Assembly (NCBI GenBank): GCA_037952775.1
Contig: JBANAY010000003.1
Span: 24,056,001-24,120,000, forward strand
Source of the DNA: Clonostachys chloroleuca
Lineage: Eukaryota; Ascomycota; Sordariomycetes; Hypocreales; Bionectriaceae
Length of the DNA: 64,000 nucleotides
Reading direction: 5' to 3'
Part shown: positions 44,506-57,433 of the stretch, piece by piece
How positions within the stretch are numbered: position 1 is the stretch's first letter
Layout: each line of letters opens with the position of its first letter
The notes under the pieces: model-generated
The model's database searches: none
Seen by the model: only the letters and a program-made list of their open reading frames with translations
What the model was told of the DNA's origin: nothing
Made by a program: the position numbers and the translations under genes

Positions 44506-47464
44506 CTATGCTAGCTTATCGCCTTCTGTTTTAGATGTCGCCTCCTTAGCTCGGAGACGTGAAAGGATCTGTGCATATATAGTGCTGATGCCCCAGCCCT
44601 TTAACGATTTCATAAGCACCACCGCATCATCCAGCAATTTGGACCGGCCCTCTGCACACAACAAGTTGCCGATGCCCGGTAGCTTGACTCGGCTCCACCC
44701 ACTGTCGATCCAGGCAGTATTTCCCATGCTATCGAGAGGTTTCGGTCCCAGTACCACAGCCGGGCCCGCGTGGGGATACAGAAACCCATCGGGAAAACGC
44801 TCTACGAGGGTCGAGTAAAGCCATAGAACTAGCACAGCACGCAACAACCAGATAGGTGCCCCGAAATGTGAGCAGCGACTCGACCGCATAACATGAAGAA
44901 TGCGTGCCGCATAGAAGCATCCCAGCCTTCCCTGGCGCGGTGCGCTCTTCCACCGGTCTTTGATCTGCGCTCGATCCGAGTCGCCAAACTTTCCGTAAAT
45001 GTCTCTGACAACAATGGGAAGAAGGTTTTGGACGGGGGTGTTATGGGTCATCAAAGCAGTCAGGGCCATCATCTGGTGCGTTGTGGATGCCTTGGCCTCG
45101 TCGACGGATTGTTCTGCCTCGTCGTTCTCAACAAGCGCTAGAAAGTCGGTGAGTATGCTCGAGGCCATTGGACCGTTATGGCAAGAGAAACCCAGAGTGC
45201 CGGGCTGGTTTGCGATTTGATCCTTGACGACATTGGAAAGATATTGCAACATAATCTGCTTGCCCAGGGTGTTAGTCCTTGACCAGGTGGACCGCCAACT
45301 ATCATCGGCAATCACGCGCTCCATGGTCGGGAGTCCTCTAGCACCGGAGTTGCCTTGGTTTGTTAGCACATGGTCCTCTTAAAACCAGAGATTTTCTGAA
45401 TCGTATACGAACCGACATTGGAGAAGCTCGCCCAGCACTGGGCTGTCGATGCATTCCAGCAGTCATCCGGCTGAGGCAGCGAAATCTGTAGCTCGGAGAG
45501 CTTCATTAGGCTCGGGAGGTCAAAATGCGCATCAAATGCTGAATCCAAGAGCTATGACGACGTTCAGCACAAATCAATGCATGACTATTGGACGGGCCGC
45601 AACTTGGCTGGACTCACCCAGATTGCAAATCCAGCCCTCCGCCGTTCTTCATCGAGCAGCCAGATCTGCCACTTTTGCGTGCGTGGCAGCTGGAGCTGGC
45701 CGAACTTGTTCATTGGAAACATATCGGTAAAGAGACGCTTTCTCCGTCCAAGAGTCACCGGTAAGGCTTGCAGGAACTCTGCGATTTCCAACGACCTGCG
45801 CTCACCGCCATATCGAAGGCCGATGTGGTTGAGAAGGATGGTCTGGGACATCCAGAGCTCTCGGCCATGAGAGTTTTGGTGTTCACACTATACCCGTCAG
45901 CAACAACCAGTTATGGGTGCATTGGTGTGATTTTACTTGCCATGGTTGAACTTTGTCGACGAACGATCTCATGCATTGCTCTTGAGCAAGCCAGGCCTTC
46001 TGGTATACTGGAAAATTGGGCACCAATCGCAGCCACCGTAAAAACAAGCAGCCAGTGTTGCTTGTGTGAAGAAAAGGTCGGCTTGTGCAAAATAGGCAAG
46101 ATTGGATGAAAGTACTCAAAGTACAACTGCACCCAAGCATTCAAGGCATGTATGGGGGGATCGACACATGCCTGAAGCGCGGATAGTTGCTGCTATTCTG
46201 CATGTCCATGACGGCCTGAGCCGCTCTCTGGCTGACATGCTCGGAAATCTCATCCACGTGAGCCAGATTTTCCTGATCGACGTCTTCTGCGGTAAGATAA
46301 GAAAGATCAGGTAGAGTCAGCTGCGCGTCGACCTCGATGGCGACTGGCAAATATTCCCTAGGTTCAACAGCATCCTTATCGATGGATGGAGAGTGACTAC
46401 GGCTATACAGCTCTGCGACTGCCGATTGATCCATCATGGAAGAGGCTGGTGTGGGCAGCGATACCATAGGTTGCTGCTGTTGCTGTTGATGCTGAGTCAA
46501 ATGATGAAAATTTTGGTCGAACCAAGTGTCATTCATGCCACGCAAAGAGAGGTCATTCTGGAGAAAGAGAGGCGTGAAGGACTGGTCGATATCACAGTTG
46601 AGCCAGTCGGTGGTCTCGAACGGAATGCCGAATAATAGGGACGGTGTGGGTATGATTCTTCCAGCATCGAAATCAATGGACATATCATCGTTGTCGAAAG
46701 CAATGTTTGCTGTGACTTGGTCAGTACAGTACCAGTGCATTATCCAGTATATGCGTGAAGGCGCAGACCTAGAAGTGGATCAATGGGCGGGTCATTGACG
46801 GCGACGCCTTCGGTTTGGGGCGGCTCAGCGAAGTGATCTTGTTCAGAAACGATGCACGCGTCATCCACATCATCGGGCTCACGAGAGCGGCTATCGCGGA
46901 CAGAAGCTGTGGGTGACATGAGCGACTTGTTGTCAGCGAGGCCGGCACCGACGTTGATTGCTTCATCAACATCGACGTTCAAAATACCGTCAGTTCTGTC
47001 CCGCTTAGTGTTCGGCTTGTCCGAACCGGCCTCAGACTCGGACATTTTCCGCTTCGCATGCGGCTCATAGAAGCACTGCGTATCCAGTCGTCGACACCGC
47101 TGGCACGGACGCTCACCGTCGCATCTCACCTTGGAGACACCACAGGGCTTGCAAGCTTGGGATACGCGACGGCGATTGTTCTGGCGGTCGCGACTATCTC
47201 TACCATCGGTGCTTAGGTGAAGGGCTGTGTGATGACGAGCGAGAGAGTCACTGTAGGATCGACAAATGTCAGCACGTCTTGCTAGTTGAAGAAAACAAGC
47301 CGGTCAGTCCGGCTGCTTACTTACACCCTGCTGAAACTCTGCCCACACTCTGAGCATGAAAAAGGCTTCTCCTTTGTGTGGGTTCGCAGATGCCGCTGAT
47401 AATGCTCCTTCCGTTGGAAGGGGATGTTGCATGTCTCACAGGATAAGGCTGGCTGCGGAGTCAT
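44506..47464 (-). CDS. C2H2 + Zn2Cys6 transcription factor, one apparent -1 frameshift
   Basis: Exons 47464-47325, 47250-46769, 46709-45941, 45887-45618, 45551-45413 and 45353-44506 encode about 882 residues. The N-terminus has two C2H2 fingers ([13 protein letters not shown] and [14 protein letters not shown]), then a Zn2Cys6 cluster [20 protein letters not shown], an acidic linker, a short Gln run, and the fungal-specific domain ([40 protein letters not shown]). The exon sum is one base short, and the frame shifts in a run of six C (G at 46154-46159 on the + strand) between HVSIPP and the following HALNAW. Intron 45888-45940 starts with GCAAGT, a classic GC-AG donor, and is the only way to keep phase. 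It lies at the cluster edge and is the best candidate for the pathway regulator. Confidence 0.82.
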
Positions 47465-48180
47465 AGTTCAGATAATTCGACGACAAGAACCATTGACTGG
47501 AAGCGAGCGGGTTGAGTGTGTGTCTTGATTCAAGTCATGCCAGGCTAGAGATCTAACTCTGAGAAATTGTCAATATGTTGCGCTGTCCAACGAAAGAGTT
47601 CAGTCTAACGCGTGACCCTTGTTCTACCCCGCATCCGGGGAGCACGGGCCAACGTGAATCCGGGGGCATCAACTCAGTCACCGCGATTGCTGCATGCAAT
47701 AGAGCAGTGTAGACTAGTCCATATGGCCAATGTCAAAGTCTATCAAAGGGGGTTATAGAGGGGTACTCAGTCTCATATGTCTGTGATCGGACCTGCTGAA
47801 GACGTCTGATGCGGAGATGAAGACATCCGTGGCAGCGAGAACAAATGATTTGTAAGCGGGATGCTCATTTCTTTAGCATGCCATCGTGCGAGGCAACTCG
47901 GAATATGGAACATTTCCGAGGGCACTAATATCCTAGATCAATTTAGTTTGAGGAGAGTCTACGCATCTACCGTCATGTCTACCCCACGTCGGCACCTCGG
48001 CAAATGCAACGACCGATCATTGTGAAAGAAGAGAACTAAATACTGGTGGTACCAGAACACAGAGAACATTTTTGCTCCCCCCTCCCGCCGCCCTCCAGCC
48101 AATCACATAATAGTTACACGACTGGGGTAAGCTAGGTGTTGGAACCGAGGCTTTATATAGTCCGATATAGTTAGTTATAA
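47465..48180. other. Upstream region of the C2H2/Zn2Cys6 regulator
   Basis: About 715 bases of normal composition that should include the regulator promoter. No gene is seen. Base composition falls sharply to AT-rich after about 48180. Confidence 0.5.
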
Positions 48181-50369
48181 TCAAGCGCGGTTTACCCTAA
48201 ATATACCTTCTTTCTCAGATTAGAAGAGTATTAGGCTTAAAGAAGAGATATATACTAAATTATATAATTATTTCTACTAGAAATATTAGAATAGTATAAT
48301 TTAGATAAATATAACTATATAATTTCTATTTATTTAATATATAAAATCTAATAATTAAGAGTTTTAGAGTTATATTTCTTAAAGATAATTATAATTATAA
48401 ATATAAGTATTAAACTAGTAATACTAAGTATATTTAATATATATAGATAGTAAAAAGAAATAATAAGAATTTTTAAGATATCTATTTATTTAAAAAATCT
48501 ATAAGATTAGAATATCTTTAAAAAGTAGTATTAATATGTATAACTAATAAATAGATTTTATATCTTATATAAATTAATAAAATAAAGAAATTAATAAAAT
48601 ATATAATATATTTAATTAGATAAATAAATATATAATTTCTTATTATATTAAAATCTATATCTTTATAATTATAAATATAAAGAAGAGAGATAATATTAGT
48701 TTTTTCTTTAATAACTTAAAAAATATTTATAGTATAAATAAAGCTAATAGAAGAAAATAAGTATAAAAAGTATATTCTAATATATTAAAATAAACTAAAA
48801 ATCCTAAAATAAATTAATAAGTTTAAATTAATTATTAGAATAAGATAATAAGAATAATAAGATTTAGAAAGATTCTAGAGATTCTAAATTCTTTTAAATA
48901 ATTTAGTAATCTAGAAAAATATCTAAATCTAAGATTTAAAATACTATTATTTTTGAAAGGTTAAGGTCTTCAGTATAGGGTAGACCAGCTGTAGGGTAAG
49001 CTGGGTCTAGGGTAGATAAAGCCTATAGGGTAGGCTCCGAAATACTAGAGAAGGATCGTTTGAAAAGGCGTAGTAGAAGGTGCGGGCTCTATAAGAGAAA
49101 ATAAAGCTCTATCAGCTACAGGGTAGCTAAGAAAGATAGACTGTAGGGTAGATAAAAGAGTATATTAGTGACTTATAGAATCTCTATCTAGCAGGGAGGA
49201 AGCCCTGTACTTATAGGTGTTTCCAGGCCGTAAGAGCCCTGAAGATAACACATTGCCTTCTGTAATACGGGCTCGTAACCGCTATAAGGTTCTCGTACAG
49301 AGGGATACGAGACCGCTAATACAGATGCTACAGCGGATACGAAGTCCGCTAATGCAGCTGCTTCAGCGTAATACGGGATAGCTAGCACGGACGTCACAGC
49401 GGCCGTTACAGCGGTTGTAACCGCTAACGCAATTGCCCCAACGGGCAGCTACAGTGGGTTGGGCCAGTAGCTTCAGAGGGCTCCCAGCTTTGGAGAGCCC
49501 TAAGTTAGTTATTTCATTCCCCCTTACCCTATACTAATTATATATTATTTGATTAATTAATATAGGGTAATCTTGATCTACCCTATAGTCTATAGGGTAA
49601 ATCTCAATAATTATAAAGTATAAAAAGTTAATATTAAGATAAAATTAATAAAAATAAATATAAATTATTACTCTTTATAAAGTTATTTAGAAATAAATTA
49701 AGAATCTTTAATAGAGATCTAAATAAAAAAGAATAATATTAATAATTAGTAAATTTAAACTATATATTAAGAATTATAGCTATATTTCTTATTAAAAATA
49801 ATAACTATTTATTATAATATTTAGTTATTCTTAATTTAGAAATTATATTATATTTATTTAATAATAAAATAAGATTTAAAAATTTTAAATAGATTAATAA
49901 AAATAAGAAGGTTTTTATAATTTAATATAGTTAATATTTAATATTAAACCCTTATAGTTTATTTTAATATATATAGCTATTACTTTCTTAGCTTCTATTA
50001 GTATAAGTAGTTACTCTATATATACTAGAAATTATAAAAGCTATATTATATTAGTCTTAAGTTCTATTAGTATACTTTTAATTATATATCAGTATATAGC
50101 TACTAGATCTAATAGTAAAGATATAAGAGTATTTATAATTACTACCTTATAATAATACTAAGCTAGGCTAACTAATTTATAGAATACTTATCTAAATCTA
50201 GATATACTATTAGCAAGATATTAATATATTAATTAAAGCAGTACTATCTTATATATTATTAGCTCTATCTCTGATCTTTCTCTGTATTTTGTTACGGATT
50301 TCTGGGGATAAGTGCTTGTCCCGAAAAACATGCCGCTCTGAAAGTTATACAGCCCAATACTGTGATAAG
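48181..50369. repeat. AT-rich, RIP-like repeat DNA
   Basis: From 48181 to about 48955 and from about 49520 to 50280 the sequence is almost only A and T with TA-rich words and no open frame, the usual end state of RIP. Between them lies a GC-richer island (48960-49505). From 50280 to 50369 composition becomes normal again just before the retrotransposon. No gene can be supported here. Confidence 0.8.
48960..49505. repeat. GC-richer repeat island with TAGGGTAG words and palindromes
   Basis: The left part repeats TAGGGTAG-like words (about 48978-49045 and 49120-49155). The right part repeats CCGCTAAT..CAGCGGATACG blocks: 49311-49343 and 49344-49376 are imperfect 33-base copies, and near-palindromes such as AGCGGTTGTAACCGCTAA lie at about 49412-49429. 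The same kinds of word occur at 58400-58460 and 58580-58820 on the other side of the retrotransposon. A 69-codon minus-strand ORF over the repeats is taken as chance. Confidence 0.6.
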
Positions 50370-50374
50370 CGAGA
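50370..50374. repeat. Target-site duplication, left copy (CGAGA)
   Basis: CGAGA directly precedes the 5' LTR and directly follows the 3' LTR (57809-57813), the 5-base duplication expected for Ty3/gypsy integration. Confidence 0.85.
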
Positions 50375-50749
50375 TGTTACGAACAAAGCATATGCCTACC
50401 GTATCACGTGGCATACCCCACTTTTCTCACCAATAAGAGATAGATCACTCCGGATCATCAGTGAGCCTGAACGATCCCCAGCCAAACTCACTCTGGATCA
50501 CCAGTGAGCTATTGTGAGCCCCTAGTATATATGTATATTCATTTCACTAGATAGAATACTCTTTCAGACAGTTATTAATAATATCGTCTATGCATCTATT
50601 ATTACCAGCTTTACAATACTTATATATTGACTGTGACTTATATTATACAGCCTAAGATAACCTGATCGTGCTACTCAGAATAATACTCTGATTGGTTTAA
50701 CCTCGATCTACCCTAGACCCCGTCCAGTGTAAGTCAACCAACTGTTACA
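50375..50749 (+). repeat. 5' LTR of the Ty3/gypsy element
   Basis: Begins TGTTACG and ends TTACA, matching 57434-57808 along its whole length of 375 bases with no gaps apparent by eye. The outer (first) half keeps more G and C than the matching half of the 3' LTR, while the inner half is more mutated. Confidence 0.92.
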
Positions 50750-50901
50750 TATTGATAACTCTTGTTCAGCTGATTACCTTGTCTCAATCGCTGTATAATA
50801 ACGAAGAAGATATTATAGCTACTGCAGTACCCTAAGCCCAGCAATAGTATGCTCCTGCTGCTAATAATAACCCACCTACTCCAACCGTCGAGGATGATAC
50901 T

Positions 50902-51156
50902 ATGGACGAGGACAGCGACGACAGCAGCGACAACAACAACTATACCGAAGACATACAGCTCTTGCGAGACCAAGTTAACCAGCTCAACACGTACCTTGCG
51001 GACACTCGCCAAGAGTTGGCTAATACAACAGCCCTTATGGTACAGCAAGCCGCTATACATACCAACCTCCAGGCTCAAGCCGCGACTGCCGTTCAAGGAA
51101 GAGAGCCAGGACAACTACTCAAACCACTACTACCCGAGATATTCGATAGAATATAA
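50902..51156 (+). pseudogene. gag fragment of the Ty3/gypsy element
   Basis: An open stretch of 84 codons near the 5' LTR starts with an acidic tract, MDEDSDDSSDNNNYTED, followed by a coiled-coil-like segment rich in Gln and Leu and by KPLLPEIFDRI. It is the least RIP-affected part of the interior and is the start of the gag polyprotein; stops follow at once. Confidence 0.7.
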
Positions 51157-54100
51157 GACTAACTCCAAGGATTTATAACTCAACTTTAAGTATACTTTAA
51201 CTACTTTCCTATTACCCTTGGAACAGACGAGAGAAAAGTTATATACGCCTACTTATAACTTAAGGGAGGTGTACTTAACTGGTTTGAACCCATTATAAGG
51301 GAATACCTCAGCAGACGAGGGAATCAATAAACTATTAATATTATAATAAGCTTTAATTACTTTGTGGAAGTTCTTCAGCAAACCTTTAGAATCCAGGACG
51401 AGAAGTACAAGACAGAATATAAAATTAACCTGCTCTCTTAGAAAGGATTATATATAACCTTCAGTACTAGGTACCTCCAGCTTTTAATAAAAACTGGATA
51501 GGACGAAGGACAGGCTATATCTTATTACTTCGACAGGCTAAAAGAAGAGGTATAAAAGGAACTCTACAAGGAAGACCGGCCAGCAAGTATTTATGAATAT
51601 ATAACTATAGCTATAAGAATTGATAACTGGCAGTACCAGTGGCGAACTTATAATAAAAAGACAAACTACTTTGCTAATACTGGGAAACCATAATAATAAC
51701 ATACTACAGCCTCTGGGATATACGCAGGGCCTATAGAGCTAGGAGCTGTAGAGAAATACAAATATTATAACTGTAATAAGGTTAGATATATTTTACCCCA
51801 ATATTCAGAACCTAAGAAAGATAAGAAGAAAGATTAGAAACCTGCTAAAGATAGCAAAAAGCAATTAGGAGTAATTAGGAAAACTGATACTAAAGTTTTA
51901 GGAATAATATATAAAATCGAAGAAACTCCTATAACTATTATAATTCCTAAGTATCCCCTAAGAGATATACCTATTTTCTAAGAAGTACTAGAACCTAAGG
52001 AATATATAAAACTCAGTATAGCCAGGAAATAATAAGAGGAGATCTAGCAGATCTTCTAAAAGCTTAAGGAAAAGCTTAAATAAGGGGAACCAGTCCTAGG
52101 ATTTAGACTACCTACTAAATATAAATATATATTCTATTATACTAACAGAGTTATTCTATAAAATTCTACTAAAAAAGAATAATATTAGCAGATAAGGATA
52201 GAAATTAAAGCTGAATATAGCGAACTCTATATATACTATTAAAAGAGGATATAGGAATAATATCCAGATATATCAGAAGAACTAGTTATTTTTAGAAATA
52301 ATACTATTAGTACTATACAGCTTAGTAATAGTATATATAAAATACCGACCTATATAAAGATAATATAGATATATAACTACTCTCTGGAATTATAGATAAC
52401 CTACTATAATAATTAATACCAAGTATACTAAACAGAGAAGGCTAAGAATAATTTCTTTCTATATCCTAATAGAAGGATACCCGATAAATATACTATAGAA
52501 CAGATATAATAATTTATATACTAATAACAGGGTATAAAATAATATACTATCTTTAAGGAAGACTTAGAAGAATACTCTGAAGAATATATCTATAGTAAAC
52601 TACCAGCAGAATTATATACTGAACTAAGGTATAAGGTTTACAAAAAGGCTAAAATCGAATTATAGTATAAGAATAAGGACTTTGAAGATTAAGTAACAGC
52701 TGAATATAATAGTTAAATTAAATAATACTATAACTGGAAGTACAGGAACTACCTGGAAGCTAAAATAATAGTACTAGAACTAGCTAAATACAGTAATAAC
52801 AATACTAACCCTGCTAAAACATATCTATAGCAATACTAACTATAGGAAGAAGAAATAAGGTAATACTACGAATAAAGTATACTATCTCTAACGGATAGCA
52901 GAGAAAGTAGTAATACAGAGGAATAAGAAATTACCTCTACTAATAAAAAAGAATAGGATAAAGCCCACTCTAATAATAGGATATTTATAATAATTAATAA
53001 ATTAAATAATTAGAAAAGGAAATATAAACAATTTATTCCTAGTTCCGCAGATAAGCTAAGAACCCTTGTAGATATCCTAAAATAAGTACTTAAAAATAAA
53101 GAAGAGTAAGAATAGCTTGAATAATAAGTTAACCAGGTAAAAAACAATACGAACTATCTATAATAGGGCTATAATACAGTAAAATAATATTAAATCAGAA
53201 GACCCTAGGAGCTATTAAGGGAGGAAATTTAATTAATATTATCACAGATATTAAGATCAAGGGATACTAACTTACAGTATAGATAGACTGTAGAGTATTA
53301 TATAATTATATCTTACTAGTAGTAATTAACTAACTCTGCTTACTATAGAGGATAAAGAAAAAGTCCTATAATATTATAACTCCAGATAGAATATTATTTG
53401 AGTATAATAATAGAATTATTAACTCTGAGACTAATTACCTTATAACTAAGATCTAAGGAAAGAAATTTAATATTATATATAACTTAGTACTATTAAATTC
53501 CTATAATATTATATTAGGATTACTATAGCTATAAGATATAAACCTACTAATAGACTGGTTTACTAGCTATATAGAGTAGAGGGATACTCTTACAAATCTA
53601 TATCAGGATTAACAGAAACTGAAATTTTATTAGATATTAGAAGAATATAATAATTCCTTAATAATTAAAAGTACTACTATAAAAAACTAAGGAAATAACT
53701 TATAATAATAAGTAGATATAGTAGTTATAGCCTTAATAGTACTATAACCTGGTATACTAAAGAATCTATTCTGCTAAGAATTATAATAAATAAAATAAAT
53801 CTTAGGCCAGATATAAAAATTAGAATAACCCCTAGAAATAGATTTTATTAATTAGATATATATAATAAATTAATAAAAATATAACTATAATATTAAGTTT
53901 AATCTATAGTATAAATAAATAAGAAAAGAATAACTATAAAAAGATAAAGAGGAATACCTTAAAAAGGGAAGATTAGATTATATTCCGAAGGAATACTAGA
54001 AGTATAATAAGCTATTTAAGGAAACTCTAGAAACCAGATTACTATAGTATAGCTAATAGGATTATAAAATCTCTATTATTAATAGAGGAGAACCAGCCTT

Positions 54101-54179
54101 CTATAAACTTTATAATCTTATAGAACTCTAGTTATAAATACTCTGTAAATATATTAATAATATATTAGTAAAAGGCTAT

Positions 54180-54720
54180 ATATAATTATTAACTTTATCT
54201 GCAGGATACCCTGTAATATTTATACCTAAAAAGAATAGTAAACTCCGTTTAATTATTAACTATTACTAACTAAATAAGATTATATATAAAGACAGAATAC
54301 CCTTACTGCTAATTACAGAACTCAGAGATCAGTTATAGGGTAAACAGTAGTTTACTATACTAGATCTGAAGGGAGCTTATAACTTAATACAAATTAAAGA
54401 AGGAGATAAATAGAAAACAGTATTTAGAATAAAGTTTAGCTTATATAAATACCTTATTATACCCTTCAGACTAATAAATATATCTGTAATATTCTAATAA
54501 ATAATTAATTAAGTACTCTAGGAGTATCTTAATATCTTTATAGTTATATATCTTAATAATATTTTAATATTCTTAGATAACCTAGATATATATAAGGAAT
54601 ATATATATAAGATCCTAAAGAAACTAGAAAATATAAATCTCCTAGTAGAACCTAAGAAAAGTCAGTTTTATATTAAGGAAGTTAACTTCCTAGGATATAC
54701 TATTTAGCCTAATAAAATAT
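54180..54720 (+). pseudogene. Reverse transcriptase region, RIP-degraded
   Basis: Reading past stops, one frame follows the gypsy reverse transcriptase order: the LDLKGAYN block at about 54360, a LTN..S..F block near 54470, and the position of the YxDD box at about 54548-54565, where AAT codons replace both Asp codons. Two acidic catalytic residues are thus lost in addition to many stops. Confidence 0.8.
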
Positions 54721-56619
54721 AAATAGAGAAAAGTAAGATTACTGCAGTTTCTAAATAGGAGGAACTAATAAATATTAAGGAAGTATAAGCTTTCCTCGGA
54801 TTTACTAATTACTACTAATAATTTATTAAAAACTATAGAAAGATTACTATACTACTATATAACCTAATAAAAAAAGAAAAAGAATTTCAATAGAACTTAA
54901 AATATTAAGATATATTCGATAATATTAAGAATTATATAACCTATAAACCTGTACTACAGATATTCAACCTAAATAAAGAAGTAGAACTTAAAACTAATAC
55001 TTCAGATTTTGTAATTAGTATATAAGTTAGCTAAAGAGATAATAAAGGAAGACTATACCCTATAGTATTCTACTCGAAGAAACTATACAGTATAGAACTT
55101 AACTACCCCATCTATAATAAGGAATTTATAGCTATTATATATATATTCGAAGAATTCGAATATTACTACCTGGGAATATAATATAAGGTTAAGGTATATA
55201 CAGACTATAAGAATATTCAGTATTTCGCTATAACTCAATAACTCAATAGATAATAAATATACTATACTGAATACTTATCTAAGTTTAACTATAAAATTAT
55301 ATATTGAAAAGGATCAGAGAACAGATAAGCTGATACCCTTAGCTAGAAACCTAAATATAAATAAATAATCCTGAAAACTAGTAAACAACTGTTTTCAACA
55401 AATAATAAGGGATATCTAGTATAATAAACTCTAGGTACTATATTAAAAGAAACAGTATATACTAAAATCCAGATAGATACTATACTAGATATAAAAATAC
55501 TATAATAAAATATAAGAATAGTACTTATTAAAGAAATTTATAAGTACCTGCTCTTAGAATATTAAGGAGTTAAGAAAATATTTAACAGGATAAGATAATA
55601 TTATAATTACCCTGGTCTATAAAAAGATATATAAACTATAGTTTCGGAATATAATACTTATATACAGATTAAATCCGTAAGATATAAACTATATAGAAAA
55701 CTCAAACTAGTTTCAGTACCAGAATAACTATAGTAATTAATATCCTTTAATTATATTATTAAACTACTGTTATTAACAGAACCTATAACAGAAGTATAGT
55801 ATAACAGTATCTTAGTTATTATTAACAGACTTATAAAGTATAGATATTTTATTCTATATAAGAAAGCAAGTTCTGCAGAAAACCTTATATATTAGTTCCT
55901 ATAATATATAGTTAGTTACTATAGATTACCTAAAGAAATAATCTCAGATAGAGGAATAACTTTTACCTCTAAATTTTAGTAATCCCTTATAGTATAAATA
56001 GGTACTAAGTATAAGCTTTTAATAGCTTACTACCCCCAGAGTAATAGATAAACAGAATATTTAAACTAAATATTAGAATAATACTTATAAGTATATATTA
56101 ATTATAAATAAGATAATTAGATATAACTACTGCTTATAGTACAGATTATATATAACAGCTCAGTATAAGAATCTACCCAGCTTATACCTATATATACAAA
56201 CTATAGCTATAAACTAGAATTTCAGAACTAATAAATACTTAATAGACCGGATATATCTGCTGCTATACTTATAAAAGAAATATTATATTTATTATATATA
56301 GAAATAAAAAAAGAATTAGAGTTTATCTAAGAAAGAATAAAAAAATATTATAATAAAATAAGATTAAAGGGATTAATCTTGGAGGAGGGAGATAAAGTCT
56401 ACCTACTTCGTAAAAATATTATAATAATATAACTAAGTAATAAATTAGACTATAAAAAGTTAGGACTATTTAAAATCCTGAATAAAAAATCAGATACTAA
56501 CTATAAACTATTACTACCAGATATAATATATATCCACCCAGTTTTTTATATCTTATTACTCAAAAAAGCACTAGAAAATACTCCAGATTAAGACTATCCG
56601 ATTAAAGTCTATAAAGAAG

Positions 56620-56757
56620 AATATAAGCTAGAAAAAATACTAAAGAAAGAAGTTAGAAATAGATAAACATTCTACTTTATTAAATAGAAGGGATATACCG
56701 ATAAAGATAATACCTGGGAACCTGCTAAGTACCTGAAGAACTGCCAGAAGCTTGTCT
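56620..56757 (+). pseudogene. C-terminal chromodomain region of the retrotransposon
   Basis: Near the end of the pol region the frame reads KGYTDKDNTWEPAKYLKNC, the W-E-P-A-x-x-L core of a chromodomain. Its presence places the element in the chromovirus branch of Ty3/gypsy. Upstream stops keep it from being expressed. Confidence 0.75.
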
Positions 56758-57433
56758 AACAGTTCCACTAGTAATATCAGGGAAAAAGGAAGGATTAGAA
56801 AAGTCAGGAAGAATCGAAGTCTAATTAATAATCCCTACAGTACCAAGGGACTGCGCTGTACTAACAGCCTGTTGCTCCTCCAAAATCACCTCCTCCTGAG
56901 TACGAATACTATCCTGTTCATCCAAATTATATACCCTATAACAAAATAAATACTGGGATTTCTCCTGAGCTACCTGATGCTAATAATAGAGGTAAGAAAC
57001 CTTCGCTAAAGCCTCCTGGAGAGCTAGCTCAGATGAAGCTAATTTATTCTCCAAACGCTGCTCTTCAGTAACTGAATATTTTACTATATATAAATCAGTA
57101 GGAATCAGAAATACAAAGAATAAAATCACATATACTGAGACACCACCTCGATACTATTATAAGATCAACCCAGCTTTATATACTCCCCACAGTAAGAAGA
57201 AGCTTTAATTATATAATACACCTTCTTACGCTTAAAACAATTTGAGCAAGGTATAGTTTTAACACCTATCTCTTCGATTAGGAACACAAGATACCTACGC
57301 TACTGTGATTTCTTGGACAAAGACTGCGATATAGTTAGCGATACGTGGAATAATTAAGAACGAAGAAATTATATACTAAGTATTAGCTATAAAAGCTGGT
57401 CTTAAGGATAAAACTAACGGGGAGGGAGCAATA

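Noticed and set aside
44689..44698. Fifth copy of TCGGCTCCAC
   Set aside because: It is inside the last exon of the regulator (codons for Gly-Trp-Ser-Arg), so it is not counted as promoter evidence.
49188..49397. 69-codon minus-strand ORF rich in Ala and Val
   Set aside because: It is built from the repeat blocks of the GC-richer island, which accounts for its composition.
48181..50369. AT-rich block as a centromere or mitochondrial DNA
   Set aside because: It is only about 2 kb beside a RIP-mutated transposon and shows TA-rich words typical of RIP, with no mitochondrial gene text.
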